Assembly: GCA_013368445.1 (NCBI GenBank)
Contig: JAACJO010000006.1
Coordinates: 186,001-250,000 of the forward strand
From: Leucocoprinus leucothites
Lineage: Eukaryota > Basidiomycota > Agaricomycetes > Agaricales > Agaricaceae
Reading direction: 5' to 3'
Length of the DNA: 64,000 nt
Positions 45,384-56,738 of this stretch are shown here, piece by piece (within the stretch, counting starts at the first letter, position 1; every line of letters starts with the position of its first letter). The position numbers and the translations under genes are program-made. The notes under the pieces were generated by a model. That model was not told the DNA's origin. It was given only the letters and a program-made list of their open reading frames with translations, and made no database searches.

Positions 45384-48300
45384 TCAATGAAGTTTGTGAT
45401 GTTGTTTATAAGTGTCTAGCATCTCCTGTGCATTCTTTAGGGTGTCTGCAGGCTGCCATATCCATTCCAAATTAGGGTATCCTTTCCAATGAATCAGATA
45501 TTTGATCTTTCCACGGCGTGTTTTGTGATGGCGAACAACATCTTCAACTTCCCATTCTTCTTCTCCTTCTACCAGATCAGGTGGTGGGTTCTTGAAATGA
45601 TTTCCGTATTCATCGTTCTCAGTTACTGGCCATAGCAGTCCTACGTGGAAGCAGGGATGAACTTTCCATGATTTGGGTAATTTTAGTTTGTAGTTCACAG
45701 GTCCAAGCTTCTTAGTGATTTCAAAAGGTCCTACACGTTTTGCTGATAGTTTCCTTGATGGTGCTCGAATAGGAAGGTTGCATAAATCCAGCCAGACCTT
45801 TTGTCCTACTTCTAGTTTCAGAAGTGGACCTTTGATGTGTTCGGTCATAGTTTGCCTTGCTTTCTCATGTGAATCCTGTGTGGCTATGTGGATATTCTTT
45901 ATCCAGTCGATGTGGTCTTCAGTTGCCGGATTATTCATTGGTTCTTGATCAGTTGGGAAAGCTTTGAGGGGGTGGCTGTACATCAGTTCAAAGGGTGTTT
46001 GTGATCGGTTGGAGTGGGTTCTGGAGTTGTGTGCAAATTTGACAAGGGGTAGTTTCTTTGGCCAGTCAAGCATGTTCTTGGAGCAGTAAGCAGAGAGGTA
46101 CATTTCGATTTCGTGGTTGAAGTGTTCGGTGGTACTGTCAGATTGTGGATGGTATGCGGTAGATCATGCATGTTCTATTCCTAGCTTCTTGAACAGAGCT
46201 TGGACAGATTTAGCAACAAATCTAGGGTCTCAATCAGAGATAATTTTATCTGGGGTTCCAAAATGCGAGAAGACGTTTTTGATTAACAGATCAGAGATGT
46301 GATCTGCGGTGGCTTCTTTTCGTGTTGGTACTATAATTATCCCTTTTGTGAGTCTGTGGTCCACTACGGACAAAATAGAATTGAATCCATTGACTTCTGG
46401 AAGATCAGTGATGAGATCCATAGCTATTTGCATGAATGGTCGAAGAGAGCATGGTCCTTTAATGGGTTGGAGTGGGGGCTTGAAAGGTCGTTGGTTGATC
46501 TTGTGTTGTTGACAGATGGGGCATCCTTTCACATAGTTCTTGACAAAAGCTCTCATTCCAGGCCATGTGACGTATTCTTCCAATTTGCGTATGGTTTTGG
46601 TTGTACCAGGGTGTCCTGCTGCTGGGCCGTTGTGTACTTGTTGGAGTAAGCGTTTCTTGAATGTGTTATTGGTGGGAAGTGTGAAACATCCTTTTTCGTC
46701 GATGTGTGGTGAGCCATCGGGCTTTGTTGGGAGTGATTCTTTGATTTCTGGATCAAGGATATCAACATCCATCATTGGGAAAGATAATGTATCAAACATA
46801 TGGGCAGGGATGGCCGCTTGCAGTTTTTCTTCTTCTTCGGTGATGTGGTCAGGTCGGTGTAAGAGTGCATCAGCCACAACATTTTTGATGCTGGCAATGT
46901 GGCATATCTTGACTTTATGGGCACTGATGAGGGCGGACCATTGAATTGTCTGTTGGGATAACTTTGATGGTTTAGCCTAATGGATGATATTGTTGTGATC
47001 TGTTTATACGACGGTTTCATGTGGTGATCCATCAATGTAGTGTTGCCATTCTTGTAATGCGTGGATGATTGCTAGGAATTCTTGTTTGGATGTATGGTAG
47101 TGTTTTTCGGTAGGGGAAAATCCTTTTGAGTGGAAGAAACATGGGTGCATGATACCATTTGAATCCTTTTGAAGTAAAACTGCACCTGATGCGTGATTTG
47201 AGGTGTCGGTTTGTATTTCAAAGGGTTTGGTTGGATCAGGAGTTATGAGGATGGGTTCCTGCAGAAATTTCTTTTTAAGGATATTGAACAATGTTTGAGC
47301 TTCTGAATTCCATTGAAATGGTTGATTCTTGTGAAGGAGGGCATTGAGAGGGGCTGCGTAGTGGGCATAATTTCGTATAAATTTTCGGTAGAAGTTGCAA
47401 AAACCAATGAATTTGTGGATATCATGTGGGTTTTTGGGTATTGGCCAATCCACTATTCCTTTGAGTTTTACTGGGTCCATGCGTACTTTGTCAGGTGAAA
47501 TTATGAATCCTAGATATGCCAATTTTTCTTTTTCGAAATCACATTTTTCTGCTTTGAGATAGAGATTGTGTTTTCGAAAGATTTCGAAGACTTGGCAGGT
47601 GATTTCTCACAGTTCTCTTTTTGTTTTCGCATGAATCAATACATCGTCCATGTATACGATAACTTTGTTTTGATGAATGAGAGGAGTGAGGATAGTGTCA
47701 TCATGTTTTGGAATATTGCTGGGCTATTGCACATTCCGAAAAACATAACAGTGGGTTCAAATAACCCTTTGTGTGTACAGAAAGCTCCTTTCCATTGATC
47801 TCCATTGAAAATGCGAATATTGTTATATCCCAATCATACGTTGAGTGCTGTGAAATATTTCCATCCTTGGAGTTGATCGAGTATTGACTGGATACTGGGG
47901 ATTAGGTAGGCATTTTTGATGGTGTGTTCATTGAGGTATCGGTAATCTTGACATGGTCTCAAAGATCCATTTTTCTTGGACACAAAGAAGAAAGGAGAAG
48001 CCATTGGTGACTTCGATGGTCGAATGTATCCCTTTCATAGATTTTCTTCTAGGAATTTGTCGAGCTTGAGGGTTTCTCCATATGACAGTTTGTATGAAGG
48101 AAAAGCTTTGGGTTGGAAAGATGGTTTCATCTCGATTTTGTGGTCATAGGTTCGAGATGGTGGGAATCGTTTGCTTTTCTTTTCACTGAAGAGATCAAGG
48201 AATTCATGAAGATAATTGGGTACAATTTTCATGGGGTTGGTTTCTTTCTTTTCTCTGTGTTGTTGGGTAAATGTCTGAGAATGTGATGTTTTGGCGTTGA

Positions 48301-48960
48301 ATTCGATGAAATCCCTGTCTGACAGGTTGAGTTCATCCAGTCCAATTGTGTTGGGGAATGCTGAATCTAATAATGTAGTGAATTCTTGGTTTTCAAGGTA
48401 AGATTGCCAAGAAAGGGTTTTCTTGGTCCAATCTATGTCAGGGTTGTGTTTTGAAAACCATGGGATTCCATAGATTATTCAAGGTCATTCTAAGTTTGCG
48501 ACAATTGCATTGGTTTTGATTCATTTTCCATAAATAGTAGTTTTGATTACTACATAATTGGTGATGGATGTGTTTCAACTACTGATCCGTCTCCATTCCT
48601 GATGGCGAGTGGTTTTGGGAGTTTCCTTCTCAGAAGTTTCCATTCATTTACAAGATCTTGATCAACAAGATCAGCTCCAGCTCCTAAATCAAGGAGTGCT
48701 AAGGTATCTACAGTTCTCTCAGGTAGGTGCACTTTGAGGGGAAGATAAAGAGTGTTGGATTGCATAGGGGTAAGGGAAACTTCATTTAAATAAGAGAGTC
48801 CTGTCGGGGTCTTCAGTCTAGGATAGCTATCGTTCTGTAGTCCATTTGAGAAATAAATAGGTTTGTTTGAATCTGGGATTGATGGGCGAGAGGATAAATA
48901 AGGGGATGTGCACTGTCTGGTAGAGGGTTTTGATGAGTTAGATGTGGATGCTAATTGTCT
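45384..48960 (-). pseudogene. pol: Gypsy C pol, copy 1
   Basis: Protease region with TLALLDLGAGADLVDQDL near 48690: the usual D-S/T-G reads D-L-G here, which would inactivate it. RT with [19 protein letters not shown] near 47950, FFGMCNSPAIFQNMM and VYMDDVLIHAK (about 47630-47660). RNase H with IQTDTSNHASGAVLL near 47190. Integrase with CPICQQHK near 46510, MDLITDLP, IISD-DPRF and HPQSDSTTEHFN. Chromodomain at 45590-45430 (EWEVEDVVRHHKTRRGKIKY). Stops near 48035, 47836, 47608, 46230 and 46166 fall at expected Arg; another near 47009 does not. A one-T loss at 48573-48575 shifts the protease frame in this copy only. Confidence 0.92.
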
Positions 48961-49136
48961 GAGGCAAAATCCTGGATTTCTCGATGGACAAATCCAGGTT
49001 GATCTGCATGCTCATTGTAGACATTTACAACTTCTTCATTGTCAGGGATGCTTTGGACGATTTCATTGAGTTGCATGCTTTGGAAGCATCTCTGATTCTT
49101 CTTGTCATTATCACGTGGTTTCCTAGGCGATACAGG

Positions 49137-50753
49137 TCACTTATGTTTGGCATTTTTGGATTGGGATTTTCGTGGGATTTTCGAAAGGCATACTTTATGC
49201 TTGGGACAGTCTCGAGCAAAGTGTCTGGTTTGCTTGCATTTGAAACACATTCCTTTTCTGAGACTTTCTTTTTGACATGTAGAAAGGATCATATTGAACA
49301 CTTGTAGGATTGACTGCTTAATGTTTTCTTGATGATCTTCATCATCATCTTCGCTCTCGTCAGATGATGAATCATCGTTTTGTTGGTAGCCTTGAGAAAT
49401 CGTGAAGTTCTGAAGTAATGCTTCCATAGCATCGATGTCCATTGCATTCAGGTCTCTATTAGGTTGGAGCAGGATGTAGCCTTGACTCTGGTAATGATTA
49501 TGCCTTTTTGGTTTTGCCATCTTTCTTCGGGAGTATATCTGGGGGTGTCTTCGATAATAGTCTGCCTCCATTCTTTCAGTTTCTTCTGCTGCACGTGCTG
49601 CCATGAACCATTCCTCCAAGTTGTTTCCTGGATGTTTCGAAATAGCTCGGATTGCAATGCTTGGGTCAAGACTTTCTTGGAATTGATGAATGAGTTGTTG
49701 GGTTTCTCTAACTCTGGCTCGGTTAGCCAGGATTCTGAACTCCATGATATAGGTTTTGATGGGTCTTTGCAATTGTTTGAGTGCGAGCCATTTTCTGAGG
49801 AAACTTTTGCTTTCGTTGAAGGGTCGGAACGATTGATCCAAGGCTTGCCAAAATGCTTCAGCAGAACTGAAGGTAGGTACTCTGTTTTGCATGTGATGGG
49901 TAAGGAAATCTCTTTGCCAGAAACTCACTCCTTCTCCCATGTTGTAGAGTGCACAGATGATGATGTCATGATCGGATGGGAGTTGATCACAGTTTGCCAA
50001 GAAGTAGAGCGAAAGTTGCTCTTTCCATCTTTGGTAATCTTGAGTGGTGCTGTTGAACTCTCTGGGTAGGTCATATTTGATTCCTCTGTAATTGTTTTGT
50101 GGGTTTGGTTGTTGTGGTTGTCCAAAGAATCCTCCTCCACCTCCACCTCCTCCTCCACCTCCTCCTCCGTCTGGACTTCCAGGCAGTCCTTTCCCTTTGA
50201 AACCTTGTTGTATTGGTTGGTAGACGTTGTATTCTGGGTTGTTTGCCCTATATCCAAATGTGTTTGCTGCCAAGGTTTCGGATCCTCTGTAGGCTTCGTT
50301 GGATTCCATTGGTGATCCTCCTCTTTGTGATCTGTAAGAGGTTTCGGATTCTGATTGTGAATGGGTGGTAACAGTGGAAGATCCTTGTGAAGGCATTTCT
50401 TGGGTTTCAATTGGTTTGATTCAGAGTGTAGGGGGTTCTGTCTGATGGAGATTGTTGAGTCTAGCAAGGGTTTCATTGAGATTGGTTTTGTTTTCTTCTT
50501 CATAGTGTCTGCTTCATTGTCTTTGGATGGCTGGGAGTAAAGATGGTTTTGTTGGGGGGGTAGGAAGTTTGGGGGATTGTTGTGTGAAGAGGGTGTTTTG
50601 GGGTTCTCGGGATTTAGTTGAGGGGTTTTCGCTTGTTGGTTGTTCAGGTTCACTTTCGGGGTGAAAGTGACTTTGGAATTGTTTGGAGAGGCGTGCTGCA
50701 AGGTGTGGGGGGTCTGCTCTGCTACGATTGTTGGAAGATGAGCTGTCGGACAT
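49137..50753 (-). pseudogene. gag: Gypsy C gag, copy 1
   Basis: About 539 codons in one frame from MSDSSSSNN at 50753. A disordered N terminus is followed by a run of 14 Gly near 50130-50170. The capsid region (YDLPREFNSTTQDYQRWKEQ near 50080; KWLALKQLQRPIKTYIMEF near 49780) precedes an acidic stretch and one zinc knuckle, CFKCKQTRHFARDC, near 49240. Two TGA stops (50514-50516 and 50421-50423) sit at sites where CGA would be expected. The seven-G run at 50554-50560 keeps the N terminus in frame with the capsid, so this copy has the ancestral frame here. Confidence 0.85.
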
Positions 50754-50776
50754 TCACAAATGATGATTGATGGGTG

Positions 50777-51046
50777 TCATTTGAGTATTAATTCAATTAT
50801 ATGTTGTTGTGTGTCAGGGGTAATATTAGTTCTAAAAATAGAATCAATAGAGTTGGATGAATTTGGATTTTCGTCAGATTCATAATCTGAATAGTTTTCT
50901 GTTTGATCATTGATCTTGTTGATCCACGATGGTGATTCGGGTTCTTCGGATGACGTTAGTCTGCTAGTCGGATGCTCATGGTCAGACTCTTCTGATTGGC
51001 TGCCTTTGTAGTTTGTATGCAAGGAATCAGGTCGGTTCTTTTGCAT
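50777..51046 (-). CDS. Short leader ORF of Gypsy C, 89 codons, copy 1
   Basis: An open frame upstream of gag, MQKNRPDSLHTNY..., acidic and Ser/Asn-rich, 23 bases before the gag ATG. It could be an upstream ORF, an N-terminal extension of gag lost to a frame change, or chance. It is identical in both tandem copies, but that says little given the recent duplication. Confidence 0.3.
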   Translation of the reverse strand: MQKNRPDSLHTNYKGSQSEESDHEHPTSRLTSSEEPESPSWINKINDQTENYSDYESDENPNSSNSIDSIFRTNITPDTQQHIIELILK

Positions 51047-51130
51047 GCGCCAGGGGTGATGTATAACTCTCAGGCATGATTCCTAATCAGAGGCTTGCCA
51101 GTTATAGATCGGTTCAGTGTTCTTCTCAGG

Positions 51131-51191
51131 TGTAGTGCGAAGCAATACTAGCCCAAGGATTTCTTCGAGTGTAGCGCAAAGCAATACTAGC
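51131..51191. repeat. Two 22-bp direct repeats in Gypsy C leader
   Basis: GTGTAGTGCGAAGCAATACT at 51131 recurs with two changes at 51170 (spacing 39 bp), each followed by AG. It lies between the 5' LTR and the leader ORF. Confidence 0.7.
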
Positions 51192-51298
51192 TGGTAAGAG
51201 ATGTTGGATGGCACAGCAACTAGACAATGAGAACCAAATGCAACGGGTTTGTTGTGGGGATACTACTGGAATCGGCACAGTAGGAAGTTTAATCTTAT

Positions 51299-51543
51299 TG
51301 TTAAGATTTACTGTCAGAGTGCCTAGTAACGTCATGTGTCACAACACGTGATTGGGTTATGTAAGACAGTGGCTAACTGGTCTTTAACCTACTTTAATTA
51401 ATAAGCTTGAGTATTCTCGAAAGCTCAGTAACTTCCCAACATACTCTTCCCAATCTAGAACCACGGCTTCGGACCGTGTGGCTGTGTCGGTATCTAAGAT
51501 GATTAAGTCACAGTGGGTGTCAATCAAATCGACATTTATAACA
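51299..51543 (-). repeat. Gypsy C 5' LTR (245 bp, internally deleted)
   Basis: The first 132 and last 113 bp match the 697-bp 3' LTR; the 452 bp between are missing. About 13 substitutions separate the aligned parts, most of them CG/TG/CA changes. Confidence 0.9.
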
Positions 51544-51548
51544 TAATG

Positions 51549-51878
51549 TCAGATACTCTTTTAGGTTGGCATGGATTAATTCCATTGGTCGACTTGCTCT
51601 GGTGGGATTTTCAGAGTAATGGGAGCAAGGAGTTTTCCCTGCAATGCAACCCTTACAAATTGGTGTTGCTAATGTAGGTCCTTTGACATTGTCTATTATG
51701 ATAGTATTTTTGTGAACTTTTCATAAGACATGATCTGAAGCATGACCCATCCTCTGATGGAGTACTTCCCATGATATATTTTTAGCAAGTCCAACATTTA
51801 ATGCTGCATGTTGGCTATGTATGATTTTCATATGTAACCAATGCAAGTTTGGTTGTCCTTGTTTTGATGCAAATCCTT
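51549..51878 (-). pseudogene. pol: Copia pol fragment: pre-integrase domain
   Basis: The minus strand encodes the pre-integrase zinc region of a Copia polyprotein: LHQRMGHASDHVL, then CKGCIAGKTPCSHYS near 51640, then the start of the integrase core (ELIHANLKEYL). One TGA lies near 51728. It continues in frame into 43223 once Gypsy C is removed. The upstream side ends at LTR D (51879), so protease and gag are absent. Confidence 0.85.
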
Positions 51879-52534
51879 TGTTATAGTGACGCCGGCCCGG
51901 TCCTAAGCTGGTGCGATAAGTATCGAGTTGATCTTATCAAAGGGGACTCCTTCTTGGTAAGCGACAAAGTCGTTTACTAAGTCAGAGTTATAATACGGCG
52001 ATTATAGAGTTTAAGACTTTAGTAATTGAGATCTTAGAGCTTAAGTTCAATTCAACTTTGTATAGATAAAGGCTCGTATTGAGTCTCCACCTAACCAAGT
52101 AGAAACAATGTTTCTCCTTGGTAGATGTCGACAACTTATATACAATACAAGTCAGTATCTATTATTAACTAGAGCTAAGGGCTTCTAATGAAAGAAGAGA
52201 AGCGTACAGCTTCCTTAACGCTAATTAAACTATATAAGACGCGATCTGTCAAAGAAGCTTTAGAAGTTCTTCTAAAGAAGTTCTTCTTTGATCATTTGAT
52301 CAATCACAAGGTAAGTCCAAATATAGCGCAGCTATATTTAACAATCACATGACATCAAAATAACAACAAAACCAAACAAGTCATAACGAGTCATAACCAG
52401 ACAAAGTAGACGAGTCAAGACAAACGAGAAAATACAAGAACAAATAAGAAGAAACATAATTGCGATATTACTTAAGTAAAGCTAATATCGACTTCGTATT
52501 ATAGATGGAACAAATGCTAGATATAATCAATATA
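51879..52534 (-). mobile_element. LTR D, inverted copy 2, cut by Tc1
   Basis: The inverse of 33817-34479 at high identity. It starts TGTTATAGTGACGCC on the plus strand and is interrupted at its last eleven or so bases by the Tc1 insertion (TA at 52533-52534). It retains more CG dinucleotides than copy 1. The tandem 14-bp repeat (AGAAGTTCTTCT, twice) is clear near 52262-52290. Confidence 0.8.
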
Positions 52535-54127
52535 CAGTGGCTCAAAAAACTGTCCCAATGTTTTCGCATTTTGGACATATTTGCTAATACCAGGGCAGAT
52601 ATATGGCCTAGCATCCTGAAAATATTCACACAGGTACCTTGACATATTGGGAGCATATATTCCCATGATCACATGACCTTGTCCATCAATGAATTATTAA
52701 TGAATTATCGAAAATATCTACTCATTGGGACAGTTTTTTGACCCTCTGTTATCTACCTACTCAATACTTTGTATGACCTCCTCTTGCCCTGACAACTGCC
52801 TCAATCCTTCTGGGCATGGTTTCTATCAGCCTTTGGCACCTTTCTGCTGGAATCTTATTCCACTCCTCTACTAGCCTCTCCCACAATTCAAATACTCCCT
52901 TAGGTGGTCTTTCATATGCCTTCAGCTGGTCCTTCAGGTAGGTCCAGAGGTGTTCAATGGGATTTAGGTCAGGGAATTGTGCAGGGCATGATAGAACTTG
53001 AATGTTGTTGTCCACAAACCATTGTTGTCCCAGTTTTGAGATGTGTTTTGGGTCATTATCCTGCTGGAATATCCTCTCCTCCTCCTCCATCTCCAACTTT
53101 TCAAAGCTTTCCACCACCCCATTGTCCAAAATCTCGCAGTATTTCACTGCATCCATATTCCCTTGAACCTCAATCAGCTTTCCTACCCCATTCCACCCCA
53201 TACACCCCCACACCATCATGTTACCACCTCCTCCATGTTTGACAGTAGGGAGAGTGGTCCTATCTGACAGTGGTTCCCCCCTCTCCTTCCAGGTATACAC
53301 CTTTCCATCTGACCCAATCCTGTTGATCTTTGTTTCATCTGTCCACAACACCCTCTTCCAGTCCTCCACTGTCCAATTCCTATGTTCATGTGCAGAGTCA
53401 AGGCATTCCTCACAATGTTGCTTTTTGAGTAGAGGTCATTTGATCTTGGTTACAGAGCAAAATCCATTATCCTGAAGGGTATTTCTGACAGTTTGGGGTG
53501 TGACAGGGTCAGACAGAGTAGAGTTAATGAAATTTGTAGCCTGGACAGCATTATCTAGCTTTCCAGAGGTTATTTGGTGAATTATTGCTTTTTTATCATG
53601 AGGAGAAAGCTTGGAAGGACGTCCTCCCTTGTTGTTTTCCTTGTCCCCATCAACTTCTTTATTGATCCTCCCAACAGTAGACTTGCCTAGACCAGTTTTA
53701 TGTTCAATATGGCACAAGGAATAGCCATCTTTGAGAAGAGAAGTGACTTGGGAGTATTAGGTAGAGGAGATAGCTTTCATGATGTAGTGGCAGGAAGAAA
53801 GACAGTTGTAGCCATCTCAACATGTCAACCAAGGTCACATGATCTTGTTTACTACTCCCACACCTGCCCTGATGCTCCCCTGGCATGTTACAAGATAGAT
53901 ACTGGGAGGCTGACAGGGGGTCAAAAAACTGTCCCAATGAGTAGATATTTTTAATAATTCATTACTAATTCATTGATGGACAAGGTCATGTGATCATGGG
54001 AATATATGCTCCCAATATGTCAAGGTACCTGTGTGAATATTTTCAGGATGCTAGGCCATATATCTGCCCTGGTATTAGCAAATATGTCCAAAATGCGAAA
54101 ACATTGGGACAGTTTTTTGAGCCACTG
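52535..54127 (-). mobile_element. Tc1-like element, copy 2
   Basis: 1,593 bp, apparently identical to copy 1, with TA on both sides (52533-52534 and 54128-54129). TIRs are at 52535-52744 and 53918-54127. The left flank is LTR D and the right flank is the same Copia position as in copy 1. Confidence 0.95.
52761..53815 (-). pseudogene. Tc1-like DD34E transposase, copy 2
   Basis: The same sequence as the copy at 39948-41002, with the same TGA stop (53436-53438) and intact D, D and E residues. It shows no private change that I can see, so it is no better candidate for activity than copy 1. Confidence 0.9.
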
Positions 54128-54129
54128 TA

Positions 54130-56036
54130 CATTGTCCTCAACTTTGCAAGTGCATAGATAATTGATAAATTGTACCCCTTCTTCTTTGCAAAGTTTATTA
54201 AGATGAGCTGTCAGTGCTGATTCAGCATTATTGTTTTTGCTGATATTCATCAGACTTCCATCTCCTCCTTGATTAATATCAGGAGTACTTTGCAAAGTAT
54301 TTTGATCCATTGTCCTATTTTGTATTGCTCTATCAAAGTCATGACTTCTATTTATAAGAGCTCGGATGGATGTTCTCTTTCTCCATATATGTTACCTTCA
54401 TGAAAAGGAGGTTTCCTATTTCATTGAGGTCTTTCTGGTAGAACTCTGATCAGAGAAGGCTGATCTCATAGTTGATCTAAATTTTCAAGAAGAGGGTCAC
54501 CCCTTCTGAATGTGCGTCTAACCACTGTTAATGGATCTTCCAGAGGTGGTACATATGATGGGTAATTTTTAAGGTTCACCCTTTCATATATGTTTTCTTT
54601 TCACTGTTTATGTTGGTGATCAGATAAACTTTTGTCTAATTGACTCTGGTTGTGCTTTCTCAAAGGAGATTCTTGAACTATTTCTCTGTGAGATTGTTGC
54701 ATCAAATGTTCTAAGAGTCTTTGTTCAGAGGAATGAGGTAGTCTGTCTGAGTCACCAGTCTCAGGAGTGTACTCCTGAGGGGGATCTTTGTACCTCGAAA
54801 AGTCATATGGAGAAGGCAATTGAGAATAACTAAAGGATCTAGATTGTGATCTATTTCCAGGAGATCTTGGATCATCTGTGGGATGCAAGCTTATGCTTCT
54901 TAGACATTCATTTAAGTCTCACATTTCATCCTCATCCACATATGACAAATGATCATCATAGTTGGATTGATCATTGAGTGGTGTTTGTTCAGGTATTTCG
55001 ACCTCAGATTCACTCTCCTCCTTGATTTGTATGGATCAATGGGGATATGGGGTTCGCTTTCTAGGCATGAGAGGCTTTATCTCAGGCTTAGTGCTAGAAC
55101 CCTGAATGAATTCAGGCTTGCTAATGAGACTTCTGTCGGGTCTCAGAGCAATATACTAGAACCACATTGAGGTCTCTTCCCCTTCTTATCAGAGTCAGAA
55201 GACTTTGGAGATTTAGGGCTTAGATTGTCAGAGGAAGACAAACTATTCCTATGGGGGTCGAGATAATAATCCAAAGGGTCATAGGAAGAGCTATTGCCAT
55301 TCCCTGGGACAGCGGGTAAGGGGCAATGGGCCCATACACCCTCAGAAGATCCTAAGACTGTCATAGGTGTCTCAGATTCTTTACACTTTGGAAAATGACT
55401 TTCTATAAATATAGCTTGGTTTCCCATGAATACTGTATTATTATGTATACACATGAATAGGTAATTCTTTTTATCAAGGGTGCATCCTAAATGGATCATA
55501 ATTTCCATTTTGGAACTGAGAGCATTTTTTCTAACTTCATCAGGTAAGAAAACATGTGCTCCGCAACCAAATGCCTTTAAGTGATTAATCAAAGGCTTTC
55601 TGCCAGAGATCATCTCAGATGGTGTCCTCTAATTCAAACATGATAATGGTGTTTGATTGTAAACATGTGTTGCATAGTGAAGTGCGAAATTCCACCAGCC
55701 ATCAGGAATACATGTGTGTTTGCACATCACCTGCATTTTCTCATGAAGAGTCCAGTGCATGTGTTCCACATGACCATTCTGTTCATGAACATGTGGTGCA
55801 CTCATTTCATGAGTTGTTCCATTCATGGCTAACCAATGCTTTAGGTGGGCTGAAGTGAATTCTCTGCCTATATCGGTTTGAAGAGTTTTCGTATTATGGC
55901 CTATTTGCATCTTGTTCATGTTGATGAAAGCAATAAGCAAATCAGCTGTTTCTAATTTCTTCTTTAATAAACCAATCCAAGCATGGGAAGAGTAATTGTT
56001 GACCATCATCAGAACATATTTATGTTTGTAGTACAA
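54130..56036 (-). pseudogene. pol: Copia pol fragment: integrase core and linker, copy 2
   Basis: A duplicate of 41317-43223 with the same breaks: integrase core at about 56040-55629, integrase C terminus at 55613-55400, and a degraded linker to 54130. RT is missing again at the Tc1 edge. Confidence 0.85.
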
Positions 56037-56041
56037 TAATG

Positions 56042-56738
56042 TGTTAAGATTTACAGTCAGAGGGCCTAGTAACGTCACGTGTCACAACATGTGATTGGGT
56101 TATGTAAGACAGTGGCTAACTGGTCTTTAACCTACTTCAATTAATAAGCTTGAGTATTCTCGAAAGCTCAGTAAGAGAAGGCCAAGAAGACTTGAGATAA
56201 GTCTAAGGTAGCACGAGGTTCGAGACAACAACAATGATACAAGTGAATTCAAGGCAGGGCAAGTAAACACAAGTAGTCCGGGAAACAAAGGAAAGATTAA
56301 ACTTGCATTTAATCTTCCAAATACAAAGTCCTTAAATACTAACTAACTGAAATGATATCAAGCTATGAAACTACAACTACAAGTCCGGAATCACTATCAC
56401 AATTCTGATAAATACATATCTGTCTGCTGATGTAACAGCTATCATAGTTAGATATCAAATAGTTCCAATCCAAATGCGATGTCCATAAAACCATCATTGT
56501 CTGTTTATCAATCTTATTAGTCCATAACAATCAAACTGCAAAACCATTTCTCCTGATCCTCCTAATGACGTCTGTCCAGTTGTACTCGTCCCAATTGACA
56601 TTGAATTGTTCTTCTTCCACATCAAACTTCCCAACATACTCTTCCCAATCTAGAACCACAGCTTCGGACCATGTGGCTGTGTTGGCATCTAAGATGATTA
56701 AGTCACAGTGGGCGTCAATCAAATTGATGTTTATAACA
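56042..56738 (-). repeat. Gypsy C 3' LTR (697 bp), copy 2
   Basis: Same as 43229-43925, with the long form of the LTR. Confidence 0.92.

Larger units (their letters stand above)
39722..51188. repeat. Tandem duplication, unit 1 (shared part)
   Basis: Matches 52535-64000 base for base apart from at least four differences I could find: one G/A at 44415 against 57228, and single-base length changes in three homopolymers (48218-48220, 48573-48575 and 50554-50560). The period is 12,813 bp at the start. The full unit runs to 52534, because the second copy begins directly after it. Confidence 0.97.
43229..51543 (-). mobile_element. Gypsy C, chromodomain gypsy nested in Copia, copy 1
   Basis: 8,315 bp, LTR to LTR, flanked by TAATG at 43224-43228 and 51544-51548. 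Removing it and one TAATG restores the Copia reading frame exactly (LKEYL followed by TLLYYKHKY). Minus-strand order: 5' LTR, leader with a short ORF, gag, pol with chromodomain, accessory ORF, 3' LTR. The LTRs differ at about 13 of 245 aligned sites, so the insertion is old. Confidence 0.95.

Noticed and set aside
49464..50069. A 201-codon plus-strand open frame opposite Gypsy C gag
   Set aside because: It is the antisense shadow of a well-supported gag and has no domain, in contrast to the antisense ORF of Gypsy A, which lies outside gag and pol.
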